Positions 56,986 through 64,000 of a DNA stretch of 64,000 nt are shown here, one piece after another. The stretch is from contig NZ_JAXLPB010000001.1 in NCBI RefSeq assembly GCF_034321785.1, positions 62,001 through 126,000 of the forward strand, read 5' to 3'. Under the pieces are notes generated by a model, which saw only the letters and a program-made list of their open reading frames with translations, did not search any database and had not been told where the DNA came from. Numbering within the stretch: the first letter of the stretch is position 1; every line of letters starts with the position of its first letter. This DNA comes from Fulvimarina uroteuthidis (GTDB lineage: Bacteria; Pseudomonadota; Alphaproteobacteria; Rhizobiales; Rhizobiaceae). Both the position numbers and the translations under genes were made by a program.

Positions 56986-57648
56986 ATGATGCAACGCTTC
57001 CAACCGGTTCCGGCGATCCTGACGCTCCTGTTACATTTCGTAATCGTTCAGCCGGCGTTGGCGCAGGATGCCGCCACACCATCGCAGCGGCAGATCGTCG
57101 CCTTCGGCGACAGCCTCTCGGCAGGCTACGGCGTCGGCCCGGGGGAGAGTTTTCCCGAACAACTTCAGGCAGCTCTGCGGGCCAGGGGATACGATGTCGC
57201 GGTCGCCAATGCCGGCGTCTCGGGCGACACGACGAGCGGCGGATTGTCTAGGTTGGACTGGTCGGTGCCCGAAACCGCGGATCTCGTCATCGTGGAACTT
57301 GGCGCAAATGACGCACTGCGCGGGGTCAGCCCCGCGATCACGCGCGACAATCTCGACAAGATCCTCGCGCGTCTGAAGGCGCGCGACCAGACCGTCATCC
57401 TCGCCGGCATGCAGGCGCCGCCCAACATGGGCGGGGACTATGCCGCGGCCTTCAACCCGATCTTCGCGGACCTTGCCGAGAAGCACGACGTCGCGTTCTA
57501 TCCGTTCTTCCTCGAAGGCGTCGCCGCCGAGGCCGGCCTGAACCAGTCGGACAAGATGCATCCGAACGCGGAAGGCGTCGCCGTGATCGTGGAAAGGATG
57601 ATGCCGACCATCACCAAGACCCTGGACGCCGATCCCGAGGAGAGCTGA
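56986..57648 (+). CDS. tesA: Arylesterase / acyl-CoA thioesterase I-like GDSL hydrolase
   Basis: A 220-residue periplasmic SGNH hydrolase. Seen: a signal peptide (ILTLLLHFVIVQPALA), block I AFGDSLSAGYGVG with catalytic Ser43, block II Gly in NAGVSGDTTSGG, block III Asn in ELGANDALRG, and block V Asp-x2-His in SDKMHPNAEG. The start at 56986 is the first of two adjacent ATGs; upstream in-frame starts are possible. Divergent ybbA-ybbP is the usual neighbour of tesA in proteobacteria. Confidence 0.9.
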   Translation: MMQRFQPVPAILTLLLHFVIVQPALAQDAATPSQRQIVAFGDSLSAGYGVGPGESFPEQLQAALRARGYDVAVANAGVSGDTTSGGLSRLDWSVPETADLVIVELGANDALRGVSPAITRDNLDKILARLKARDQTVILAGMQAPPNMGGDYAAAFNPIFADLAEKHDVAFYPFFLEGVAAEAGLNQSDKMHPNAEGVAVIVERMMPTITKTLDADPEES

Positions 57649-58007
57649 GACCGGCGACGACCAGCCCGACGACGGGCGCCGCCATAACGGCCGCTCAGGA
57701 GGGTGACAGGCCGAAGATCCGGCGAATCGGCTGGCACATGCGGGTTGAGGTCCGGACCGGAAGCCTCGGACCCTGCTGCCGCGCGGCAGGGTCACGCGCC
57801 AGCGCCTCGGCGTCCCGCGACCCGACGACCCGACGACCCTTCGTCTCCCGCCGCTTGCGTTCCGTTTCATCTGTTTGCCACGAACCGGATCGAAAAGGGG
57901 ATATCCTGCAGGACAGGGCCGCGGCCCTCTTGCGGCATGGCCCGAAGGATGGAAGTCTCGGTGGAGAACGTCCCGCTCCGCCCGCCACGACCGAACGGAG
58001 AGCCGCT
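57649..58007. other. Intergenic region between tesA and thpR
   Basis: 359 bases. A small stem GACCCTGC/GCAGGGTC (57769-57776 / 57786-57793) lies in the middle without a T-run. No gene was recognised; an open minus-strand frame at 57695-58030 has no gene-like features. Confidence 0.45.
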
Positions 58008-58607
58008 ATGCCCCGCCTGTTCACGGCCATCGAGATCCCGCAGTCTGTCGCGACGACCCTGTCGTTCCTGACCGGCGGATTGCCTTCGGCGCGCTGGATC
58101 GACCGGGAAAACTATCACCTTACCCTACGCTTCTTCGGCGATATCGAACCGCGCGCGGCGGACGAGCTGGTGGAGGCGCTCGACCGGATCCGGCGCGCGC
58201 GTTTCAGCCTGACGCTGCTGGGCCTCGGCGTCTTCACGCCGAAGAAGCCACATTCGATCTATGCGAGCGTCGAGGCTTCGCCCGAACTGATGGAGCTGCA
58301 GGCCGAGATCGACCGGATCGCCAAGCGGTTGGGTCTGCCGGTCGACAATCGCAAGTTCACGCCCCACGTGACCATCGCCAGATTGCGCCAGCCCAGGGAT
58401 CGGGACGTCGCGATCTATCTGGCGCAGAAGGGCGCCTACCGCTCGCCCGCGTTCGAAGCCAAGCGCTTCGGCCTCTACTCGTCGCGCGCCTCGCTCGGCG
58501 GAGGTCCTTACGTTCTGGAAGAGCCATTCCACCTCGATGCCGGCTTGGGGGAGGACCGGGTCGCCGTCTCAGCCGATGCAGCATATCTCGGCGGATCCCA
58601 CCCCTGA
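58008..58607 (+). CDS. thpR: RNA 2',3'-cyclic phosphodiesterase
   Basis: A 199-residue 2H phosphoesterase that opens 2',3'-cyclic phosphates on RNA. Seen: both HxT motifs, His37-Thr39 in NYHLTLRFFG and His120-Thr122 in FTPHVTIARL, with RLFTAIEIP at the N terminus and FGLYSSRASLGGGPYVLE near the end, all typical of ThpR/LigT. The start at 58008 has GGAGAG upstream; the frame is open further but not homologous. Confidence 0.94.
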   Translation: MPRLFTAIEIPQSVATTLSFLTGGLPSARWIDRENYHLTLRFFGDIEPRAADELVEALDRIRRARFSLTLLGLGVFTPKKPHSIYASVEASPELMELQAEIDRIAKRLGLPVDNRKFTPHVTIARLRQPRDRDVAIYLAQKGAYRSPAFEAKRFGLYSSRASLGGGPYVLEEPFHLDAGLGEDRVAVSADAAYLGGSHP

Positions 58608-58792
58608 CCTGCATGCGCGCTTATCGTGTTTGCCGACGAGCTCGGCTGGCGGACATTCGCCGTCGGCCGTGACCGGCATGCCGCCGGCAGGGTCCCCGGC
58701 AGTTCAGCCTTCTCGCGCGAAGCCGCACGGTGCCTCTTGAGACGAAGGGCCCTCCTTCCCACCTAATCCGGAACGATCGGGAAGGGTGACGC

Positions 58793-59167
58793 ATGGCGCT
58801 GGACAGGGCACGAATTCAGGAAATCTTGCGGCCCGGGACCGCGGACGAGCAGGAGGACAAGGAGAAGACCGTTCGCGCTTCCTTCTTCGACAAGGTGCGC
58901 CAGAACCTGAAGCGCATTCCGTTCATGGAAGACGTCGTCGCCTCCTACTATTGTGCGACCGACAGCCGGACGCCGATCGCCAGCCGGGCCATCCTGTTCT
59001 CCGCGCTCGCCTATTTCATCATGCCCATCGACGTCATACCGGACATGTTCCTCTTTCTCGGCATGACCGACGATATCGCGATCCTCCTCGCAGCCTTCAA
59101 AGCCGTCCAGGGCAATATCAGGCCGGAGCATTATGACCGGGCACGCGAAACGCTCGACGGGCTTTAG
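58793..59167 (+). CDS. DUF1232 (YkvA-like) membrane protein
   Basis: A 124-residue protein. Seen: an N-terminal charged helix, a DUF1232 core with ILFSALAYFIMPIDVIPDM and FLFLGMTDDIAILLAAFKAV, in which the YFIMPIDVIPD motif is the family signature. One or two hydrophobic segments suggest membrane association. Function is unknown. The gene stands alone between thpR and the IalB gene. Confidence 0.88.
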   Translation: MALDRARIQEILRPGTADEQEDKEKTVRASFFDKVRQNLKRIPFMEDVVASYYCATDSRTPIASRAILFSALAYFIMPIDVIPDMFLFLGMTDDIAILLAAFKAVQGNIRPEHYDRARETLDGL

Positions 59168-59590
59168 CAACGGGCGCGAGGCTTCGCCCGTTCTGCGCGA
59201 AGCCGCATCGATCGCGGCCCGGCAACGGCGCCTACGGCATCGAACCGTGCTCTCGTGAACCGTCCCGGCCGGTCTTGGCGCGTTGTTTTTGATGTTTCAG
59301 CCGCACGCGCCGTACTGTCGCCCGATTCGTTCGGTTCTACCTCGGACCTGATCGCGTTTGCGCCGTTCGACGGGCGGAGTCTTCAATGTGCCTTGGCAAG
59401 GGCGACGGTCCAGTCATAGAATCGCGCTTGCCTTAAGACTCCTGAACGAACCGACATGTCAGCGTTAACCCGCGGTAAAGGTGGAACATGCAATTGTTCC
59501 ATTCAGGCGATGCTTTCGGAAACGCGGCAAGGGTCCGAAGGCACCCATCAGGCCTTTGGCCATACGAACACGCAATCGAAGTGGGGAACC
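59168..59590. other. Upstream region of the IalB gene
   Basis: 423 bases without a recognised gene. The right part is AT-richer and probably holds the ialB promoter and leader; no hexamers were assigned. Confidence 0.5.
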
Positions 59591-60097
59591 ATGAACTTTC
59601 AGAAAATCCTGACGGCGACGGCGGCGATCCTCATCGTTTCGAGCGCCGCAAGCGCCGCTCAGACGCCGACGCGGATGAACCAGTACAATGACTGGGGAAC
59701 CTATTCATACTCGGATACGAGCGGAAAGGTCTGCTATATCCTCTCGACACCGAAGCAGATGCAGCCGGCCAATGTCGATCATGGCGACATCTTCTTTCTC
59801 GTTTCGCAGAAGCCCGGCCAGGGCATCGCCTACGAGCCGCAGCTCGTCATGGGCTACGAGCTGAAGGAAGACGACAAGGTCGAGGTCGATATCGACGGAA
59901 CGAAGTTCACGATGTTCTCCAAGAAGGATTCGGCCTGGATGGAGAACGCGGCGCAGGAGCCGCAGCTCGTCGCCTCCCTTCGCGCCGGCCGCTCCATGAC
60001 GATCTCGGCGACGTCCAAGCGGGGCACCGATACGCGCTACACCTACTCCCTCTCCGGCGTGACGGCGGCCCTGAATTCGATCAAGGACTGCAAGTAG
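59591..60097 (+). CDS. Invasion-associated locus B family protein
   Basis: A 168-residue exported protein of the IalB family. Seen: a signal peptide MNFQKILTATAAILIVSSAA with cleavage near ASA-AQ, then WGTYSYSDTSGKVCYILS, HGDIFFLVSQKP, and the C-terminal IKDCK; the two Cys in CYIL and DCK probably form the conserved disulfide. IalB of Bartonella affects erythrocyte invasion, but the family is widespread in free-living Rhizobiales, so a general envelope role is more likely. GGGGAACC precedes the ATG. It lies upstream of rlmN, a common pairing. Confidence 0.9.
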   Translation: MNFQKILTATAAILIVSSAASAAQTPTRMNQYNDWGTYSYSDTSGKVCYILSTPKQMQPANVDHGDIFFLVSQKPGQGIAYEPQLVMGYELKEDDKVEVDIDGTKFTMFSKKDSAWMENAAQEPQLVASLRAGRSMTISATSKRGTDTRYTYSLSGVTAALNSIKDCK

Positions 60098-60355
60098 GAC
60101 ATTCCGGAATCGTCAAGAGACAGCGCGATCCCTCGATCGCGCGCGATGACAGAAAGGAAGCGCCCGGCCCTGCCGAGGCGCTCTCTTGCTTTGGGCCGAC
60201 CGGATCATTTCGGCGGGTCCGGGTTGAAGATCGCGTCCCGCGCAGGCATGTGAAGGGTCAACAGTCCCGCCTTGGTTTCACCAAGACAATGCACCATGGC
60301 GCGCGGGACATCCAGAATATCGTCCGTCCGTCCAACCGCACGAAGGTTTGCTTCC

Positions 60356-61615
60356 ATGTCCGTGTCCCTCGATCTTGCCGACCCGAAGACACGGCCCGTG
60401 GTCGAAGCGCCGGCCCTCCATCCGGTAAGGGCGGGCGGCGAGGACAAGCCGTCGCTCATCGGCATGAGCCGGGACGAACTCGGCGACGCGCTCGTCAATG
60501 CGGGCGTGCCGGAAAAGCAGCGCCGCATGCGCACCGCCCAGCTCTGGCACTGGCTCTACGTGCGCGGCGTCTCCGACTTCTCCCACATGGCGAACGTTTC
60601 CAAGGACCTGCGCGCGCGGCTTGCCGAGGACTACACGATCGAGCGGCCGGAAATCGTCACCGAACAGATCTCCGTCGATGGCACCCGCAAATGGGTCCTG
60701 CGCTTTCCGCCGCGCGGGGCCGGACGGCCGGTGGAAATCGAAACCGTCTACATTCCGGAGGAAGGTCGCGGCACGCTTTGCGTCTCCAGCCAGGTCGGCT
60801 GCACCCTCACCTGCACCTTCTGCCATACGGGCACCCAGCGGCTCGTGCGCAATCTGACGTCCGGAGAGATCGTCTCGCAGATGCTTCTCGCCCGCGACCG
60901 TCTCGGAGACTTTCCCGACATCGATACGCCCGCGGGCGCGATCGTGCCGAGTGCCGGCCGCCTGATCTCCAACGTCGTGCTGATGGGCATGGGCGAGCCG
61001 CTCTACAATTTCGACAATGTGGTGACGGCGCTCGGCGTCATTTCCGACAATGAGGGCCTGTCCATGTCCCGGCGGCGGATTACGCTGTCGACCTCGGGCG
61101 TCGTGCCGGAGATCGTTCGCGCGGGCGAGGAAACCGGCGTCATGCTCGCCATCTCGCTTCATGCCGTGAACGACGAGCTGCGCAACGAGCTGGTGCCGAT
61201 CAACAAGAAATATCCGCTGGACCAGTTGCTCGACGCCTGCCGCAACTATCCCGGCTCCTCGAACGCGCGCCGCATCACCTTCGAATACGTCATGCTGAAG
61301 GACGTCAACGATTCCCTCGAAGACGCGAAGAACCTCGTCAGGATGCTGCAGGGCATTCCGGCGAAGATCAACCTCATTCCGTTCAATCCCTGGCCTGGCA
61401 GTCTCTACGAGTGCTCGGACTGGGACCAGATCGAACGCTTCGCCGACTATGTGAACCAGGCCGGCTACGCCTCCCCAATCCGCACACCGCGCGGCCGCGA
61501 CATCTTCGCGGCCTGCGGCCAGTTGAAGTCGGAATCGGAGCGCATGCGCAAATCCGACCGCGAAAGGATGGAATCGGCACGCATTCTGGAGCTGTCGGGC
61601 AATGGCGAAGCCTGA
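60356..61615 (+). CDS. rlmN: Dual-specificity 23S rRNA/tRNA C2-adenosine methyltransferase
   Basis: A 419-residue radical SAM enzyme that methylates C2 of A2503 in 23S rRNA and A37 in some tRNAs. Seen: Cys149-x3-Cys153-x2-Cys156 (GCTLTCTFCHTG) for the [4Fe-4S] cluster, VLMGMGEPLYNFDNV, ITLSTSGVVPEI, INLIPFNPWPG, and the C-terminal FAACGQL with the methyl-carrying Cys. The start at 60356 (MSVSLDLAD) is chosen because AAGG lies upstream and the N terminus matches relatives. Confidence 0.95.
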   Translation: MSVSLDLADPKTRPVVEAPALHPVRAGGEDKPSLIGMSRDELGDALVNAGVPEKQRRMRTAQLWHWLYVRGVSDFSHMANVSKDLRARLAEDYTIERPEIVTEQISVDGTRKWVLRFPPRGAGRPVEIETVYIPEEGRGTLCVSSQVGCTLTCTFCHTGTQRLVRNLTSGEIVSQMLLARDRLGDFPDIDTPAGAIVPSAGRLISNVVLMGMGEPLYNFDNVVTALGVISDNEGLSMSRRRITLSTSGVVPEIVRAGEETGVMLAISLHAVNDELRNELVPINKKYPLDQLLDACRNYPGSSNARRITFEYVMLKDVNDSLEDAKNLVRMLQGIPAKINLIPFNPWPGSLYECSDWDQIERFADYVNQAGYASPIRTPRGRDIFAACGQLKSESERMRKSDRERMESARILELSGNGEA

Positions 61616-61938
61616 CCGGCCCGATCGCCTTCATTCGGTTCGGTCGCATCGGGCGGTGGCCCATGCCGACCGCGATCCAACAGCGTGACCCGCGCTCGCC
61701 GACACGTCCGCCATTCTGCGAGCCCCGTCCCGCGGACCGGGCGACGCACCAGCGGCGAAAACGACCATCGCAATCTGCGCGATGAGACTTAGGTGTGACG
61801 TCATGATCATGGTCTCCCACTTCATGCGGCCTCCGGCCGAAGTCCGGCTGCCGCATCCGAGAACGCGACGCGCGCACCGGCCTGCGTCGGCGCCGAGCCG
61901 TGATCGCACCATGCGAAACTGTGCATAGGTCCGCAAGA
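61616..61938. other. Region between rlmN and the next operon
   Basis: 323 bases. The left half holds the LysE-like relic on the minus strand. The right half should contain the promoter of the three-gene unit that follows; nothing else was recognised. Confidence 0.5.
61631..61804 (-). pseudogene. Relic of a LysE-family transporter, N-terminal fragment
   Basis: A minus-strand frame starts MTSHLSLIAQIAMVVFAAG and ASPGP, the first helix and SPGP turn of LysE/RhtB exporters. Homology fades a few residues after SPGP, and a stop follows at 61631, so at most 57 residues remain of a usual 200 or so. The rest of the gene is missing. It reads as a decayed remnant between rlmN and the next operon. The assignment rests on the short N-terminal match only. 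Confidence 0.45.
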
Positions 61939-62406
61939 ATGGCGGTGGTCCTGCGTTTTCTCATTCTCATTCCGTTCGGGTTCGTCACGGCTTGCCTGAC
62001 GAGCGCCTTCACGATGCTGTGGCCCTATGTCGGGCGGGACGGCTCGGACTTGCTGGCAAGCCCGGTGGCCCTCGTCCATTCGACCTTCGCGTTCTGGGCG
62101 CAAGGAGCGCAGATCGGTTCGACGGTGCTGATACCCTGGGGCATCTTCATGGCGGTGACCGAAATCTTCGGTCTCTCCTCGATCGTGCTGCACATCGCGG
62201 CGGGGATCACGGGCGCCGTCGCAATCATCATCCTCGCCTATGGCGAGGCCGCGCCGAGCGGGTCCATCCAGGCGGCGATCGTCATATCGGGCCTCGTCTT
62301 CGCGCTTTCCTACTGGATCGTCGCGGGCCGCAGGGCGGGATCCTGGAGGCCGGACCGGCGCAAGCCCGCCGGCGAGAGCGCCGGACCCCGCCATGACGAA
62401 GGCTGA
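61939..62406 (+). CDS. Small polytopic membrane protein of unknown function
   Basis: A 155-residue protein with four likely transmembrane helices (FLILIPFGFVTACLTSAFTM, STVLIPWGIFMAVTEIFG, VLHIAAGITGAVAIIILAYG and AAIVISGLVFALSYWIVAG) and a basic, soluble C-terminal tail. No family was recognised with confidence. The ATG at 61939 is chosen because it directly precedes the first helix; a GTG at 61900 is in frame. Its 3' end overlaps the transferase gene by 14 bases, so it belongs to the same operon. Confidence 0.75.
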   Translation: MAVVLRFLILIPFGFVTACLTSAFTMLWPYVGRDGSDLLASPVALVHSTFAFWAQGAQIGSTVLIPWGIFMAVTEIFGLSSIVLHIAAGITGAVAIIILAYGEAAPSGSIQAAIVISGLVFALSYWIVAGRRAGSWRPDRRKPAGESAGPRHDEG

Positions 62407-63211
62407 GACGCCGGACGCGGCGACCATGCGCCCAGCCGGCGCCGACATTTTCCTGGCCCCTATCGACAGAATCACGCCGGACGCGCTCAGCGCCTGTCAG
62501 GTGCTTCTCGATGCCGGCGAGGCCGACCGCCACGACCGGTTCAGGGTGCAGGGCGCGCGGCAGGAGTTCCTCGTCGGCCGCGCCCTGCTGCGAACCCGCC
62601 TCAGCGCCGCATGCCCGAACGTCGCTCCGTCCGACTGGCGGTTCTCGCCGAACGCGTACGGACGCCCGTCCATCGACTGGCGCGCCATGGGAGGCGACGG
62701 GCGCGCCAGCGCCGAGCCGTCCGACCTGTTCTTCAACCTGTCGCACACGCGCGGCCTCGTCGCGCTCGCCATCGGCCCGCGTCAGGAGATCGGCATCGAT
62801 GTCGAGGCGATCTCCCGCGGCGCACCCGGACAGGACGTCGCGCGGCGGTACTTCACGACCGGCGAGGCCGACTGGATCGAAGGCGACGCCGACGAAGGCG
62901 CCCGAACCGAGCGGTTCTTCGCCCTGTGGACCCTCAAGGAAGCCTATATCAAGGCACGCGGCATGGGCCTGTCGCTGCCGCTCGACGGCTTCTTCTTCGA
63001 TTGCTCGAAGAGCCCGCCGCCCATCGCCTTCAACGGCAAGATCGACGATGTGCCGTCCCGATGGCGGTTCTCCCGGCGGACGATCGGCCCGCAGCATCGC
63101 CTGGCCCTCGCCTTGCCGGCGGATTTCGAGGAGCCACGCTTCTTCGAGGTGCATCCCCCTCATGGCACGCCCGCCGCGTTCGCTCCCGGCGAGACAGCCG
63201 CGTTCCCATGA
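62393..63211 (+). CDS. Sfp-type 4'-phosphopantetheinyl transferase
   Basis: A 272-residue enzyme that transfers the 4'-phosphopantetheine arm of CoA to carrier proteins. Seen: FFNLSHTRGLVALAI, the Mg-binding GIDVE (Asp136, Glu138), and the second signature WTLKEAYIKARGMGLSLPL (Trp179, Lys182, Glu183, Lys187), all intact, and of Sfp length, not AcpS length. It starts inside the upstream membrane protein gene and overlaps the next gene as ATGA. No NRPS or PKS gene is in this window; its carrier-protein partner may be elsewhere. Confidence 0.93.
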   Translation: MTKAETPDAATMRPAGADIFLAPIDRITPDALSACQVLLDAGEADRHDRFRVQGARQEFLVGRALLRTRLSAACPNVAPSDWRFSPNAYGRPSIDWRAMGGDGRASAEPSDLFFNLSHTRGLVALAIGPRQEIGIDVEAISRGAPGQDVARRYFTTGEADWIEGDADEGARTERFFALWTLKEAYIKARGMGLSLPLDGFFFDCSKSPPPIAFNGKIDDVPSRWRFSRRTIGPQHRLALALPADFEEPRFFEVHPPHGTPAAFAPGETAAFP

Positions 63212-64000
63212 GGTTGTTCGCCGTCTCCGACCTTCATCTCGGCCACGAAGCCAACCGCGAAGCGATGGATGACATCCGCGCGCGGCCGGACGACTGGCTG
63301 ATCCTGGCCGGCGACGTCGCCGAGAAGAACGACCATATCCGGTTCGCTTTCGAACATTTCGGCAGGAAGTTCAAACGTCTGGCCTGGGTGCCCGGCAATC
63401 ACGAGCTCTGGACGCGGCCGGGCACGAAGATCGCGCGCGGCGTCGATCGCTACGAGGAACTGGTTTCGCTCGCCCGCGAATACGACGTTCTGACGCCCGA
63501 AGACGCCTATCCCGTGCTCGATCTGACAGACGGCCCCGTGCGGCTCTGCCCGCTGTTTCTCCTGTACGATTATTCGTTTCGCCCGGACGACATCCGGCTG
63601 GAAGATGCCGTCGCCTGGGCCCGCGAGAGCGGCGTCCTGTGCTCGGACGAGTTCTTCCTCTCGCCGAGACCGTTTTCGTCGCGGGGCGAATGGTGCCGGG
63701 CCCGCGTCGAGACCACGCGGACCCGGCTTGATGCCCTCGACGACGATCTTCCGACGGTTCTCGTCAGCCACTGGCCGCTGCGCCGGGATGTCGCGCGCAC
63801 GCCGCGCGTGCCGCGCTTCTCCATCTGGTGCGGCACGGTCGAGACCGAAGAGTGGCACAGGCGATACCGGGCCAGGGCCGTCGTTTCCGGCCACATCCAC
63901 ATTCCCTCGTCCCGGCTGATCGACGGCGTGCGGTTCGAGGAGGTGTCCTTCGGCTATCCCAAGCAATGGCAGGGCCGGCGGCCCCACCCGGATCTGGCGG
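63208..64000 (+). CDS. PptH-like calcineurin-type metallophosphoesterase, 3' end cut by the window
   Basis: 264 codons visible, no stop. Seen: all metal-binding blocks of the calcineurin-like fold: Asp8 and His10 (VSDLHLGHE), Asp36 (LAGDVAE), Asn64-His65 (PGNHELW), His188 (LVSHWPL) and GHIH at 228-231. Beyond these, APLFLLYDYSF-like (CPLFLLYDYSFRP), WCRARV, and GVRFEEVSFGYP closely resemble mycobacterial PptH, the phosphopantetheinyl hydrolase encoded beside PptT. The ATG overlaps the transferase stop by four bases. It may remove phosphopantetheine from carrier proteins, opposing its neighbour (inference from family and operon). Confidence 0.88.
   Translation, partial: MRLFAVSDLHLGHEANREAMDDIRARPDDWLILAGDVAEKNDHIRFAFEHFGRKFKRLAWVPGNHELWTRPGTKIARGVDRYEELVSLAREYDVLTPEDAYPVLDLTDGPVRLCPLFLLYDYSFRPDDIRLEDAVAWARESGVLCSDEFFLSPRPFSSRGEWCRARVETTRTRLDALDDDLPTVLVSHWPLRRDVARTPRVPRFSIWCGTVETEEWHRRYRARAVVSGHIHIPSSRLIDGVRFEEVSFGYPKQWQGRRPHPDLA

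Noticed and set aside
57769..57793. Hairpin in the tesA-thpR gap as a tesA terminator
   Set aside because: An 8-base stem without a T-run more than 100 bases after the stop; too weak to call.
57695..58030. A 111-residue minus-strand frame between tesA and thpR
   Set aside because: Arg/Pro-rich composition, overlaps the thpR start, and has no signal, domain or ribosome binding site.
60205..60357. A 50-residue minus-strand frame starting MEANLRAVGRTDDILD between the IalB gene and rlmN
   Set aside because: Its start codon overlaps the rlmN start on the opposite strand, third-position GC is lower than in neighbouring genes, and no family was recognised.

Overview
The window is GC-rich, densely coded DNA from an alphaproteobacterium, most likely of the order Hyphomicrobiales (Rhizobiales). 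This rests on gene content and order: aconitase followed by DUF1223 and DUF2794 genes, a SUV3-like helicase with an S4 protein and FdxA, an IalB-family gene next to rlmN, and divergent znuA / znuCB-zur. No rRNA, tRNA, CRISPR array, insertion sequence or prophage was recognised. The window cuts a photolyase gene at its left edge and a metallophosphoesterase gene at its right edge.

Layout. 1-5.4 kb: a PhrB-type photolyase gene (TTG start) behind an odd SDR, a CHASE4-GGDEF cyclase, a LysR regulator, a lipoprotein L,D-transpeptidase and FdxA. 5.6-9.4 kb: an S4 protein and a SUV3-like RNA helicase with a long disordered tail. 9.5-17 kb: a beta-oxidation block (acyl-CoA ligase, FadJ-type bifunctional enzyme, thiolase, FadE). 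17.4-21 kb: xylulokinase, a Ca2+/Na+ antiporter and an EAL protein. 21-25 kb: the Zur-controlled zinc uptake locus, then dps. 25-31.7 kb: priA, a secreted unknown, a DmdC-like acyl-CoA dehydrogenase with a crotonase, and a Nudix hydrolase. 31.7-40 kb: DUF533, septation protein, DUF6460, ccmB-ccmA, acnA, DUF1223, DUF2794. 40-51 kb: a chemotaxis operon on the minus strand (STAS, cheY, cheA, cheW, mcp, cheW, cheR, cheB and a soluble MCP-like protein). 51.8-58.6 kb: GNAT, Bax-inhibitor-1 family, YbbP/YbbA ABC exporter with divergent TesA, ThpR. 58.8-64 kb: DUF1232, IalB, rlmN, a LysE relic, and a three-gene unit ending in a phosphopantetheinyl transferase and a PptH-like phosphoesterase.

Main points of interest: (1) a transferase/phosphoesterase pair overlapping by ATGA that resembles mycobacterial PptT/PptH; (2) a soluble MCP-like protein at the end of the chemotaxis operon with a CheZ-like D-x3-Q motif and an acidic, Phe-ending tail, a candidate CheY-P phosphatase; (3) a family of palindromes directly 3' of genes, two of which supply the TAG stop codon; (4) an SDR lacking the catalytic Tyr upstream of the photolyase gene; (5) ccmAB without ccmCDG.
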